The notes under the pieces: model-generated | What the model was told of the DNA's origin: nothing | The model's database searches: none | What the model saw: only the letters and a program-made list of their open reading frames with translations | From: Polyangia bacterium | GTDB taxonomy: Bacteria > Myxococcota_A > Polyangia > Nannocystales > Nannocystaceae | Assembly (NCBI GenBank): GCA_030424595.1 | Contig: JAUHWG010000016.1 | Coordinates: forward strand, 124,001 to 188,000 | DNA length: 64,000 nucleotides | Reading direction: 5' to 3' | Made by a program: the position numbers and the translations under genes | Shown here: positions 45,311-53,770 of the stretch, piece by piece | How positions within the stretch are numbered: position 1 is the first letter of the stretch | Layout: each line of letters starts with the position of its first letter

Positions 45311-46480
45311 ATGGGATGGATGGCGATGGGGCATAAGAACGTTCTTGGTGGTTGTGTCGTGCTCGCGGGGGCTCTCGCGCTCTTCGGCTGTGGCGATGAC
45401 GGGGGGACCAGCGAGGGGTCGAGCCAGTCGGGGAACTCAGGGTCTGACACCGGGACGACTGAGACGACGGCGACGAGCCAGGGCTCAAACTCATCGACCG
45501 AGGCGACGACAGACAACAGCGGCACGGCCTCGGAGTCGATGAGCGGGACGATGACGGAGGGGACCACGGAGGGCACCACGACCGCGGCGACGGCGACGAC
45601 CGAGACGACGATGACCACCGGCGAGACGACCGGCGGGATGACGACGATGGGCGTCACCGGGGCGACGACCGAGGACACCGAGGGGATGACGATGGGCACC
45701 ACGGAGGGGACGACGGGTGGCACAGAGGGGACGACGGGCGACACGGAGGGGACGACGGGCGACACGGACGGGACTACGGGCGGGACCACGGGCGGCAACA
45801 TCGAGCCGCCGGAGTGGCTGCTCAGCATCAACAATCAGACCCGCTACCTGCAGAAGGTCAGCATCATCGACGCGACCACGGAGGATCTCTGCAAGCTGCC
45901 GAACGGCACCTCCTATCCCTCGCTGACCTTCGCCCGGAGCAACGTCCTCTACGCCTCCGCCGGCGGCACGGCGCTCGACATCATCGACCCCTGCACCTGC
46001 GACGTCACCCCGGTAGGCCCCTACGGCGGCGGGATCTCCGGGGTCAACGGCATCACCTCCGACCAGAGCGTCGACCTCTACGGGGTCGCCAGCACCAACG
46101 ACGTGACGATCGCGATCGACACGATGTCGGGGGTCGCGACCGTCGTCGGCGCGCTCGGGGTCAACTTCGGCACCGGCGGCGCGACCTGGTCGGACGCGCT
46201 GAAGGGGCTCTACGCGATCAACGGCAGCACCGACTACCTCTACACGGTCGATCCGAAGAGCGGCAAGGCGACGCCGCTGGTCAAGCTGAACTTCAACTTC
46301 GGCACCGTCGGCATCGAGCTGCACCCCGGCAACGGGACGATCTACGCCTGCAGCAGCGGGCCCGACCTCTACACGGTCGACCAGAAGAACGGCAACGTGA
46401 AGTCGGTCGGGAAGATGGCGCAGACCACCTGCTCCAACCTCGCGGCGCCCTACAAGCCCGTGGAGTGCATCGGCGACTAG
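45311..46480 (+). CDS. Lipoprotein with Thr/Gly linker and beta-propeller-like domain
   Basis: 389 residues from ATG 45311 (ATG 45326 is also possible). Lipobox LFGC near residue 27, then a linker of about 140 residues rich in Thr/Glu/Gly (TTEGTTGGTEGTTGDTEG type). The C-terminal 225 residues form repeats with patterns such as LYGVASTNDVTIAIDTMSG, LYAINGSTDYLYTVDPKSG and IYACSSGPDLYTVDQKNG. These are typical of beta-propeller blades in which Y-x-V-D-x-x-x-G recurs. The function is unknown. It is followed by a sigma factor 28 bases downstream, so the two may be co-transcribed. Confidence 0.75.
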   Translation: MGWMAMGHKNVLGGCVVLAGALALFGCGDDGGTSEGSSQSGNSGSDTGTTETTATSQGSNSSTEATTDNSGTASESMSGTMTEGTTEGTTTAATATTETTMTTGETTGGMTTMGVTGATTEDTEGMTMGTTEGTTGGTEGTTGDTEGTTGDTDGTTGGTTGGNIEPPEWLLSINNQTRYLQKVSIIDATTEDLCKLPNGTSYPSLTFARSNVLYASAGGTALDIIDPCTCDVTPVGPYGGGISGVNGITSDQSVDLYGVASTNDVTIAIDTMSGVATVVGALGVNFGTGGATWSDALKGLYAINGSTDYLYTVDPKSGKATPLVKLNFNFGTVGIELHPGNGTIYACSSGPDLYTVDQKNGNVKSVGKMAQTTCSNLAAPYKPVECIGD

Positions 46481-46508
46481 GACCGGAGATAGAGTGCGAC
46501 GCGCCGCG

Positions 46509-47177
46509 ATGAGCACGTGCAGCGACACGGAGCTGATCACCGCCTGGCGGGCTGGCGACAGGTCGGCGGGCAGCGTTCTCTTTGATCGCCACTTCGGCTG
46601 CATCTGCCGCTTCTTCCGCAACAAGGTCCAGCGCGACGTCGAGGAGCTGGTCCAGAAGACCTTCATGGGGGCGGTCGAGGGTCGTGATCGCTTCCGCGAG
46701 GAGGCCTCCTTTCGCACCTATCTCTTCGCGATCGCCCACAACGTTCTCCGGTCCCACCTGCGCAAGCTGGGCCGGGTGCGGGAGGTCGTCGACGTCGACA
46801 GCCAGTCGCTCGTCGACCTCGGCGGCAGCCCCTCGGCCCTCTTGGCGGCCAAGGGGGAGCAGCAGCTGCTCCTCCACGGACTGCGGCGGATCCCGCTGGA
46901 GTCGCAGGTGCTCCTCGAGCTCTACTACTGGGAGAGGCTCACGATCCGCGAGGTCGGGGTCTTCCTCGGGGTGTCCGAGGAGACCGGCCGAAACCGACTG
47001 AGGAAGGCGCGGCGGCTCCTCGTGAAGGCGATCCACGAGCTCGAGGCGTCACCGTCGATGATCGAGAGCACGGTCTCCAACCTCGACGCGTGGGCGGCCG
47101 ACATCCGGGAGAAGCATGATGTCAGCGCCGAGGCTCCGGGCGAGGGCGGAGGCGACGACGAGAGCGGCGATCCATGA
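46509..47177 (+). CDS. ECF-type RNA polymerase sigma factor
   Basis: 222 residues from ATG 46509 (GTG 46494 in frame). Region 2 shows LFDRHFGCICRFFRNKV and EELVQKTFMGAVEGRDRFR; a linker with FRTYLFAIAHNVLRSHLRK; region 4 shows ESQVLLELYYWERLTIREVGVFLGVSEETGRNRLRKARRLL. The C-terminus has an extra acidic/Gly tail of about 30 residues. The stop overlaps the next ATG as ATGA. A transmembrane anti-sigma partner would normally follow; only a 64-codon frame does. Confidence 0.88.
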   Translation: MSTCSDTELITAWRAGDRSAGSVLFDRHFGCICRFFRNKVQRDVEELVQKTFMGAVEGRDRFREEASFRTYLFAIAHNVLRSHLRKLGRVREVVDVDSQSLVDLGGSPSALLAAKGEQQLLLHGLRRIPLESQVLLELYYWERLTIREVGVFLGVSEETGRNRLRKARRLLVKAIHELEASPSMIESTVSNLDAWAADIREKHDVSAEAPGEGGGDDESGDP

Positions 47178-47368
47178 GCGAGCTCCGTGAGGGCAGCAGC
47201 GCTGGCGACGAAGCTGCCGCCCCGCGAAGCCTCCAAACCCGCCGGGCATGGCCTCACCCGAGCGGGCCGCGAGGGCGACCCCCGGCGGTCGCCCTCAGGC
47301 CGCTGCCGCTGCCGCTGCCTCTGGGCGCCCCGCCGCAGAGCAACGGGACGCTCTCCCCAGCCTCCTAG
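47174..47368 (+). CDS. Short ORF coupled to the sigma factor (64 aa; possibly a remnant)
   Basis: 64 codons starting inside the sigma-factor stop (ATGA at 47174-47177) and ending in CTAG (47365-47368), which also holds the glpX stop on the other strand. The protein is Pro/Arg/Ala-rich, without a membrane helix or known motif. It may be the remnant of an anti-sigma gene, or not expressed at all. Confidence 0.3.
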   Translation: MSELREGSSAGDEAAAPRSLQTRRAWPHPSGPRGRPPAVALRPLPLPLPLGAPPQSNGTLSPAS

Positions 47369-48342
47369 AGCCGACCGACGTACTGGAAGGGGAAGCGGCG
47401 GGCGTTGACCTGGGTCTCGACGAAGCGGATCGTCCCGGTCTGGCTGCGCAGGGCCATGGTCTGGAGGTGGAGGTAGTCGCCGATCCGGCGGACCCCCTTC
47501 AGGAGGTGACCGGTGGTGACGCCGGTGGCGACGAAGATGACGTCGCCGCGGACGAGGTCGTTCATCTCCATGATCTTGTCGGGATCCTTGAGGAAGCCCA
47601 TCTTCAGCGCCCGCTCGCGCTCCTCGTCGGTGCGGAAGCGGAGCTGGCCGAAGAACTCACCCTCGAGGGAGAGGAGCGCCGCCGCGGCGAGCACTCCCTC
47701 CGGGGCGCCGCCGGTGCCGATGACCATGTCGACGCCGCTCTTGGGGATGCAGGTGGCGACCGCCGGGGCGACGTCACCGTCGGTGATCAGCATGATCCGC
47801 GCGCCGGCGTCCCGGAGCTCCTGGACGATCGACGCGTGGCGGGGGCGGTCGAGGACGACGACGGTCATCTCGTCGGTGCGGCGACCCTTGGCGGCCGCCA
47901 GCGCCCGCAGGTTCTCCGTCGGCGACATCTCCAGGTGGACCACGCCCTTGCCCTCGGGCCCGGTCGCGATCTTGTACATGTAGGTGTCGGGGGCGTTGAG
48001 CAGGTCGCCCTTCTTCGCGACCGCGAGAACGGCCATCGCCCCGGGCCCGCCGGAGGCGCAGAGGTTGGTCCCCTCGAGGGGGTCGACGGCGATGTCGACC
48101 TCGGGCAGGTCGGGGTCCGCAGGTCCGACCTTCTCGCCGATGTAGAGCATCGGCGCCTCGTCGCGCTCGCCCTCGCCGATGACGATGGTCCCGCGGGCGT
48201 TGACCCGCTCGAAGGCCTCGCGCATCGCCGTGACAGCGCGCTGGTCGGCGCCTTCGCCGTCACCGCGGCCGATCATCGACGAGGAGGCGATCGCGGCGGC
48301 TTCGGTGACGCGTGCATATTCGAGAACGAGGGTGCGGTCCAT
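47365..48342 (-). CDS. glpX: Class II fructose-1,6-bisphosphatase
   Basis: 325 residues, the usual GlpX length. Metal and substrate motifs are visible: IGEGERDEAPMLYIGE near 54-69, DPLEGTN at about 86-92, and later ITDGDV and GTGGAPEGVLAAAAL. It hydrolyses fructose-1,6-bisphosphate in gluconeogenesis. A GGAGAG ribosome site precedes ATG 48342. It follows the thioesterase and hom on the same strand, with a 40-base gap, and complements pyc and eno for gluconeogenesis. Confidence 0.95.
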   Translation of the reverse strand: MDRTLVLEYARVTEAAAIASSSMIGRGDGEGADQRAVTAMREAFERVNARGTIVIGEGERDEAPMLYIGEKVGPADPDLPEVDIAVDPLEGTNLCASGGPGAMAVLAVAKKGDLLNAPDTYMYKIATGPEGKGVVHLEMSPTENLRALAAAKGRRTDEMTVVVLDRPRHASIVQELRDAGARIMLITDGDVAPAVATCIPKSGVDMVIGTGGAPEGVLAAAALLSLEGEFFGQLRFRTDEERERALKMGFLKDPDKIMEMNDLVRGDVIFVATGVTTGHLLKGVRRIGDYLHLQTMALRSQTGTIRFVETQVNARRFPFQYVGRL

Positions 48343-48382
48343 GGTCTTCTCTCCTGGCGATTGGCGGTCTTGCTCTGCGGGC

Positions 48383-48913
48383 TCAATCGGGCTTGTTGGG
48401 TCCGTCGGGGTCGGTCGCGGGCGTGTTGCCCAGCGCTGCTCGGTCGGCGGCGATCGCCGCGGCGAGGCGCTCGAAGAGGGGCGGCGGGAAGGCGACCGCG
48501 CGGCCCGTTCTCGGGTTCATGCAGCAGTGGCCGGTCGTCGCCCGGAGGACCGGGATGGTCGTCTCGAGCCCCGCGCGGTCGCCGGGCTCGACCGTCATCC
48601 GGTAGCCGAAGACCAGGCGGGCGCGGCTCTGCTCGATGAGCCCGGCGCGGAGCGTGAGAAGGTCGTCGAAGCGCGCGGGCGCGGTGTAGCGGACGTTGAG
48701 CTCGGTCACCGGGACCGCGAAGCCGGCGGCCTCGACCTCGGCGTAGACCGTGTCCCGCGCCCGCAGGTACTCGATCCGCGCGTGCTCGAGGTAGCGGATG
48801 TAGGAGCCGTGGTAGACGACGCCCATCGCGTCGGTGTCGGCGTAGAGGATCCGCACCTTGGCGATGAGCGGAAGGTGCTCCGGGAGGTCCAGGCGTTGCT
48901 TTCGCCGGCTCAT
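48383..48913 (-). CDS. Acyl-CoA thioesterase, 4HBT/YbgC type
   Basis: 176 residues with one hot-dog domain. The active-site region YADTDAMGVVYHGSYIRYLE near 25-44 contains the catalytic Asp of the 4-hydroxybenzoyl-CoA thioesterase family. These cytoplasmic enzymes hydrolyse short- to medium-chain acyl-CoA or related thioesters. The ATG overlaps the hom stop as ATGA (48910-48913), so translation is coupled. The C-terminal 20 residues are Pro/Asp-rich. Confidence 0.88.
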   Translation of the reverse strand: MSRRKQRLDLPEHLPLIAKVRILYADTDAMGVVYHGSYIRYLEHARIEYLRARDTVYAEVEAAGFAVPVTELNVRYTAPARFDDLLTLRAGLIEQSRARLVFGYRMTVEPGDRAGLETTIPVLRATTGHCCMNPRTGRAVAFPPPLFERLAAAIAADRAALGNTPATDPDGPNKPD

Positions 48914-50265
48914 CCGTCGTCCTCGAGATCGCGGAGGATCCGCAGGCGTCGCGGCGGGTCGGGGAGGTCGGCGAAGGCGCGGAGATCGGCGAGGGCGGCG
49001 ACCATGTCCGCCTCGCGGGCGGGCTCGGTGAGCATGATCAGCGGCACCAGGTCGGAGCCCTGGGGCTCATCCTGGTGCATGTACTTGATGCTGACCCCGT
49101 GGGCGCCGAGGCAGGTCGCGACCCGGCCGAGCACGCCCGGGCGGTTGGGCGCGTCGACGCAGATGTAGTTCTCGTGGACGAGGTCGTCCAGGGGCGCCGG
49201 CTCCGAGGCGCTGGCCTGGACTCGAGCGCCGGCCGGGAGCGAGTCCCCGGGCTGCCTCGCGAGGAGGAGACGGGCGACCTCGATGATGTCGGAGAGGACG
49301 GCGACGCCGGTCGGCATCATCCCCGCGCCGCGGCCGTAGTAGAGGCTGGAGCCCAGCCCCTGCGAGCGGACCTGGCAGGCGTTGTAGGAGCCGCGTACGC
49401 CGGCGAGAACGTGCCCCTTGGGGACCAGCGTCGGGTGGACCCGAAGCCGCGGCGGACCCTCCTCGGCTTCGACAGCGCCGGCGCCGGCCTCGACCGCTTC
49501 ACCGCGGTCGGCGATCGCCAGGCTCTTGATCACGTAGCCGAGGTCATCGGCGGTGCGGATGTCGAGGGCGGTGATCGACTCGATCCCCTCTGTGAGGATC
49601 GCGGCCGGGTCGACCCGGCGGCCGAAGGCGACCTGGGCGAGGAGCGTGAGCTTGTGCGCCGCATCGCCGCCGCCGACGTCGAGGGTCGGATCGGCCTCGG
49701 CGTAGCCGGCCTCCTGGGCCATCCGCAGGGCCTCGGCGTAGGCGAGGCCGCGCCGGCTCATCGCGTCGAGGATGAAGTTGGCGGTGCCGTTTAGGATCCC
49801 GCAGACGCCGTCGATCCTGTCGGAGGCGAGCCCCTCGCGGAGGGCGCGGAGGAGGGGGATCCCGCCGGCGACCGAGCCCTCGAAGAAGACCCCGAGCCCG
49901 CCCTTCTCGGCGGCGGCGAAGATCTCCGCGCCGCGCTCGGCGAGGACCGCCTTGTTGGCGGTGACGACCTGCTTGCCCGCGGCGAGGGCGTCGAGGATGT
50001 AGGTGAGGGCGGGCTCGATGCCGCCGATCAGCTCGACGATCACGTCGATCTCGGGGTCGCCCAGCAGCAGGGCGGCGTCTGTGGTCAAGAGGCCAGGTTC
50101 GACGTCGATCTCGCGCGGGCGGTCGAGGTCGCGGACGAGCACCCGCTTGACGACGACCGTCGCGCCCAGGCGGGCCTCGATCGCCGCTCGATTGTCGGCG
50201 AGGAGGCGGAGGCAGCCGGCGCCGACGTTGCCGAGGCCGAGCACCCCGAGGACGATCCTTCGCAT
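48910..50265 (-). CDS. hom: Homoserine dehydrogenase
   Basis: 451 residues, monofunctional form. NAD(P)-binding GLGNVGAGCLRLL at the N-terminus; catalytic-domain segments VVTANKAVLAERG, FEGSVAGGIPLL and GILNGTANFILDAM near 90-170; the aspartate-semialdehyde-binding block EADPTLDVGGGDAAHK near 195; and a C-terminal ACT domain from about 360 (VDAPNRPGVLGRVATCLGAHGVSIKYMHQ) for threonine-type feedback. It makes homoserine for threonine and methionine. It has a near-consensus promoter and no ribosome site. It heads a hom-thioesterase-glpX transcript. Confidence 0.95.
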   Translation of the reverse strand: MRRIVLGVLGLGNVGAGCLRLLADNRAAIEARLGATVVVKRVLVRDLDRPREIDVEPGLLTTDAALLLGDPEIDVIVELIGGIEPALTYILDALAAGKQVVTANKAVLAERGAEIFAAAEKGGLGVFFEGSVAGGIPLLRALREGLASDRIDGVCGILNGTANFILDAMSRRGLAYAEALRMAQEAGYAEADPTLDVGGGDAAHKLTLLAQVAFGRRVDPAAILTEGIESITALDIRTADDLGYVIKSLAIADRGEAVEAGAGAVEAEEGPPRLRVHPTLVPKGHVLAGVRGSYNACQVRSQGLGSSLYYGRGAGMMPTGVAVLSDIIEVARLLLARQPGDSLPAGARVQASASEPAPLDDLVHENYICVDAPNRPGVLGRVATCLGAHGVSIKYMHQDEPQGSDLVPLIMLTEPAREADMVAALADLRAFADLPDPPRRLRILRDLEDDG

Positions 50266-50274
50266 AGCACGCGG

Positions 50275-50304
50275 ACACTAACGAGCGCCGACGACGACGG
50301 TCAA
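50275..50304 (-). promoter_or_regulatory. hom promoter (leaderless type)
   Basis: On the minus strand TTGACC (50304-50299), 18-base spacer, TAGTGT (50280-50275), then 9 bases to ATG 50265. Confidence 0.65.
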
Positions 50305-50500
50305 CGGCGGCGCCCGTCGGCGCAGGGACGCCCTCTCGGCGCAGTCGCGGCGCAGCGGCCCGGCGGCGCCTCCCGGCGGGGAACGGTCGCAAGCTCACGG
50401 CCAGGGCGGAGCCGCGGGGCCCGGAGGATCATCGTCGCGGTGCTCGCGCGAGGGCCCTCGTCGGGCGCTCAGGACGGGCGCTGCGCCGGAGGATGAACCA

Positions 50501-50529
50501 TTGTCCGCACGCCGCCCTTTGGCTACCCT
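50501..50529 (+). promoter_or_regulatory. eno promoter (leaderless type)
   Basis: TTGTCC (50501-50506), 17-base spacer, TACCCT (50524-50529), then 8 bases to ATG 50538. No ribosome site. Confidence 0.65.
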
Positions 50530-50537
50530 CGCCGCCG

Positions 50538-51827
50538 ATGAGCACCATCGTCCATGTCCACGCCCGCGAGATCCTCGACTCCCGGGGCAACCCGACCGTC
50601 GAGGTCGAGGTCCACACTGAGCTCGGCAATGTCGGCCGCGCCGCGGTCCCCTCCGGCGCGAGCACCGGGGAGCACGAGGCCCACGAGCTCCGCGACGGCG
50701 ACAAGGGGCGTTACGTCGGCAAGGGGGTCCTGGGGGCGGTGGTCAACGTCAACACCCGCCTAGCGGAGGCGGTCGAGGGGCTCGACGCGGTCGATCAGGT
50801 GACGCTCGACCGAGCCCTCCTCGAGGCTGACGGCTCGACCAACAAGGCCAACCTCGGCGCCAACGCGATCCTCGGGGTCTCCCTCGCGGCCGCCCGCGCG
50901 GCCTCCTACGACGTCGGCCTGCCCCTCTATCGCTACCTCGGCGGACCCCTGGCGCGGACGCTGCCGGTGCCGCTGATGAACGTGATCAACGGGGGGGCCC
51001 ACGCCGACAACAACCTCGACTTCCAGGAGTCGATGATCGTCCCCCACGGCTTTGACAGCTTCCCCGAGGCGCTGCGCGCCGGCGTCGAGGTCTTCCACGC
51101 GCTGAAGAAGATCCTCAAGGACCAGGGCAAGTCGACCTCGGTCGGCGACGAGGGCGGCTTCGCCCCGGACATGGCCAGCAACGCCGAGGCGCTCGGCACC
51201 CTGACCCGCGCGATCGAGGCCGCCGGCTACCGTCCTGGGGAGCAGATCAGCCTCGCCCTCGACGTCGCCGCCTCGGAGTTCTTCGACAAGAAGGAGGGGG
51301 TCTACGTCCTGAGCGGGGAGGGCGGTCGTCGCCTCGACTCGGGCGCGCTCGTCGACCTCTACGCCGAGCTCGCCGGGCGCTTCCCGCTGGCCTCGATCGA
51401 GGACGGGATGGACGAGAACGACTGGGACGGCTGGAGGGCGCTGACCGAGCGGATCGGCGATCGGGTCCAGCTCGTCGGCGACGATCTCTTCGTCACCAAC
51501 CCGATCCGCCTGCAGAAGGGGATCGACCTCGGGGTCGCCAACGCGCTCCTGGTCAAGGTCAACCAGATAGGCACGCTCACGGAGACGCTGGAGGCGGTCA
51601 AGCTCGCCCATCGCAGCGGCTATCGCTGCGTGATCTCCCACCGCAGCGGCGAGACCGGCGACACGTTCATCGCCGATCTCGCGGTCGGCTGTGAGTCGGG
51701 GCAGATCAAGACGGGGTCGGCGTCGCGCTCGGACCGGGTCGAGAAGTACAACCAGCTCCTGCGGATCGTCGAAGAGCTCGGTGACGACGCCCACTACCCC
51801 GGAAGGAGCCTCTTCTCCGGGGCCTGA
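50538..51827 (+). CDS. eno: Enolase
   Basis: 429 residues, typical length. It interconverts 2-phosphoglycerate and phosphoenolpyruvate in glycolysis and gluconeogenesis. Motifs: REILDSRGNPTVEVEV at the start, VPSGASTGEHEA, NVINGGAHADNNLDFQESMIVPHG, SVGDEGGFAPD, LVGDDLFVTN, and the signature LLVKVNQIGTLTETLEA followed by CVISHRSGETGDTFIADLAV. Catalytic Lys and Glu positions are kept. ATG 50538 is preferred over 50493 because homology begins there and the promoter is adjacent. Confidence 0.98.
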   Translation: MSTIVHVHAREILDSRGNPTVEVEVHTELGNVGRAAVPSGASTGEHEAHELRDGDKGRYVGKGVLGAVVNVNTRLAEAVEGLDAVDQVTLDRALLEADGSTNKANLGANAILGVSLAAARAASYDVGLPLYRYLGGPLARTLPVPLMNVINGGAHADNNLDFQESMIVPHGFDSFPEALRAGVEVFHALKKILKDQGKSTSVGDEGGFAPDMASNAEALGTLTRAIEAAGYRPGEQISLALDVAASEFFDKKEGVYVLSGEGGRRLDSGALVDLYAELAGRFPLASIEDGMDENDWDGWRALTERIGDRVQLVGDDLFVTNPIRLQKGIDLGVANALLVKVNQIGTLTETLEAVKLAHRSGYRCVISHRSGETGDTFIADLAVGCESGQIKTGSASRSDRVEKYNQLLRIVEELGDDAHYPGRSLFSGA

Positions 51828-51919
51828 GGGCTCGCTCCCAGGTTCTCGCGCTCTCGCCCCGGGCGGCGCACAAGCCTCAGCCCTCGGGCTCTCCTCTGGT
51901 TCTGCTAGGCTGCTCGCCA

Positions 51920-53770
51920 ATGCTCTCTGGACTCACTCATCTGGCGGTGGCGCTCGGGCTCGGGCTCGGGCTCTCGCCGGCCGCGGGCGGGCCTGGAGGC
52001 GAGCCTCCGAGCGCGTCCGGGGCGAGCGCGTCCGGGGCGAGCGCGTCCGGGGCGAGCGCGTCCGGGGAGAGCGCGTCCGGGGAGAGCGCGTCCGGGGAGA
52101 GCGCGTCCGGGGAGAGCCCGTCGACGGGGAGTCCGGGCGCCTCGAAGAGCGCCGCGCCGAAGAGCGCCGCGCCGAAGAGCACCGCCCCGAAGAACACCGC
52201 GCCGAAGAGCGCCGCCTCGCAGGTGCCCGACCTAGCCCCGGATCAGGCGCTCGAGGTGGTCCTGGAGTGCGGGCTGCGTCTCCTGGTCGCCCGCGATCGG
52301 ACCCTGCCGGTCGCCTCGGTCGTCCTCGCCGTGGAGAGCGGCCCCGAGGACGATCCGGAGGAGTATCCGGGGCTGGTCCACGCCCTCGCCTACTACCTGC
52401 TCCAGGGGAACCGCGAGCTGCGGCCGGGAGAGTCGATCGACACCGTGCACGCGGGCGGAGGCGTCGCCAGCATGGCGATCGGCCTCTCGCAGGTGCGCTA
52501 CGAGAGCATCATCCCGGCCTCGCGCCTCGAGGAGGTGCTCTGGATCGAGTCGCAGCGCCTGCGCTTCCCGATCATCCGCGACACGATCTGGAAGAAGACG
52601 ATCGGCTGGGCCGCCGGGGACAGCCGACGCCCGGGGATCCTGCCGCCGGCAGCCTTGGCCGCGGTCCACCGGACGCCTGGGCTTGGGCACGACAGTCGGC
52701 GACCCGGCTCGTCGATGGCGTCGCTGAGCGACGGCGCCCTGGCGTCGCAGCTCCGGACTCGCTTTAACTACGCACGGGCGACCCTCGTCGTCGTCGCCCC
52801 GAACGAGCCGCGCGAGGTGCTGGCGATGGTCCAGCCGCTCTTCGCCGATCTCCCGGGGACCCAGCGCAAGGTCATGCGTCGACTCCCCGGCGCGCGAGCT
52901 GTGAGCGCGGATTCACAGACGCCGCCAGCGGCCGTCGACCCTGCCCCAGCTGAGGATCCTGCCGCCGCTGGCGGGACGCCGGAGGTCGGAGATGCAGCGA
53001 GCCCCGCGGATACGGCAGCCCCGGACCCGGCCGCCGATGAGGGCAGCGGTGCCCCGGCGACGAGCGATGCCCCCGAGCCCGCGACCCCCGGCGCTGCCGG
53101 CGATGACGCGACGAGCCCCGACCCGGCGGAGACGCCCGCGGAGCCGGCGGTCGTGGAGCCCGATCCGGAGGTCGTCCCGGTCGGTCCGCACAAGCTGCCG
53201 ATCTACGCCTGGTCGGTCCCCGGTGATCCCGCCTCCAACGCCTGGGCGACCGCGTTCTGTCGGACGCTCAACCGGCAGCGGCGGGGGCGAGGGGAGCCGA
53301 AGGCTCTGCGGGTGAGCTGCGCGATCGACAGCGACCCGCGGCGCAGCGCCATGCTGATCCAGGTGGTGGGGGCGGAGGAGCCGCTCGTGACCCTGCGCGA
53401 GCGGATCGCCCGGCTCGTCAGCGGTCGCGATCGGGGGCTGCTGCGGGCTCAGGCCAAGTCCCTCGCGAGCGAGCTCCGCTTCGTCGCCCATCGCCCGCTG
53501 GGGCTCGCCCGCCAGCTCGCGATCACGGCGGACGACGACGTCGGCCAGACGCCGGTCGCGAGACCGATCGAGGAGCTCACCGGCGTCACCCCCCTGGGCG
53601 ACGTCGCCAGCCTCGAGGAGGTCTTTCCGGCGCTCCTTCACCTCGGAGAGGCGGTGGTCCTCGTCCGCCCCGAGACCGAGGGGAAGGGCAAGAAGATCAA
53701 GACAGACCAGCGCCCCGGAGACGGCCCGGGAAATGGCAAGAAGATCCCCGGCGAAGGGAGCGGAACATGA
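51920..53770 (+). CDS. M16 peptidase-like protein 1, zinc site lost
   Basis: 616 residues. Signal-like N-terminus, then a low-complexity stretch made of repeats of Ser-Ala-Ser-Gly-Ala/Glu and Ser-Ala-Ala-Pro-Lys (about 30-95). An M16-type domain follows, including LVARDRTLPVASVVLAVESGPEDDP near 122. Where active M16 peptidases have HxxEH, this reads HALAY, so the zinc ligands and the catalytic Glu are missing. A second Pro/Ala/Asp-rich linker separates a C-terminal domain. It overlaps the next gene by 4 bases. TAGGCT lies 8 bases before ATG 51920. Confidence 0.7.
   Translation: MLSGLTHLAVALGLGLGLSPAAGGPGGEPPSASGASASGASASGASASGESASGESASGESASGESPSTGSPGASKSAAPKSAAPKSTAPKNTAPKSAASQVPDLAPDQALEVVLECGLRLLVARDRTLPVASVVLAVESGPEDDPEEYPGLVHALAYYLLQGNRELRPGESIDTVHAGGGVASMAIGLSQVRYESIIPASRLEEVLWIESQRLRFPIIRDTIWKKTIGWAAGDSRRPGILPPAALAAVHRTPGLGHDSRRPGSSMASLSDGALASQLRTRFNYARATLVVVAPNEPREVLAMVQPLFADLPGTQRKVMRRLPGARAVSADSQTPPAAVDPAPAEDPAAAGGTPEVGDAASPADTAAPDPAADEGSGAPATSDAPEPATPGAAGDDATSPDPAETPAEPAVVEPDPEVVPVGPHKLPIYAWSVPGDPASNAWATAFCRTLNRQRRGRGEPKALRVSCAIDSDPRRSAMLIQVVGAEEPLVTLRERIARLVSGRDRGLLRAQAKSLASELRFVAHRPLGLARQLAITADDDVGQTPVARPIEELTGVTPLGDVASLEEVFPALLHLGEAVVLVRPETEGKGKKIKTDQRPGDGPGNGKKIPGEGSGT
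52012..52215. repeat. Two consecutive 15-bp in-frame repeats
   Basis: 52012-52110 repeats GCGTCCGGGGCGAGC (with an A variant), encoding Ser-Ala-Ser-Gly-Ala/Glu. 52144-52215 repeats a GCGCCGAAGAGCGCC type unit, encoding Ser-Ala-Ala-Pro-Lys. Both lie in the N-terminal part of the M16-like gene, and the units are multiples of three. Confidence 0.85.
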
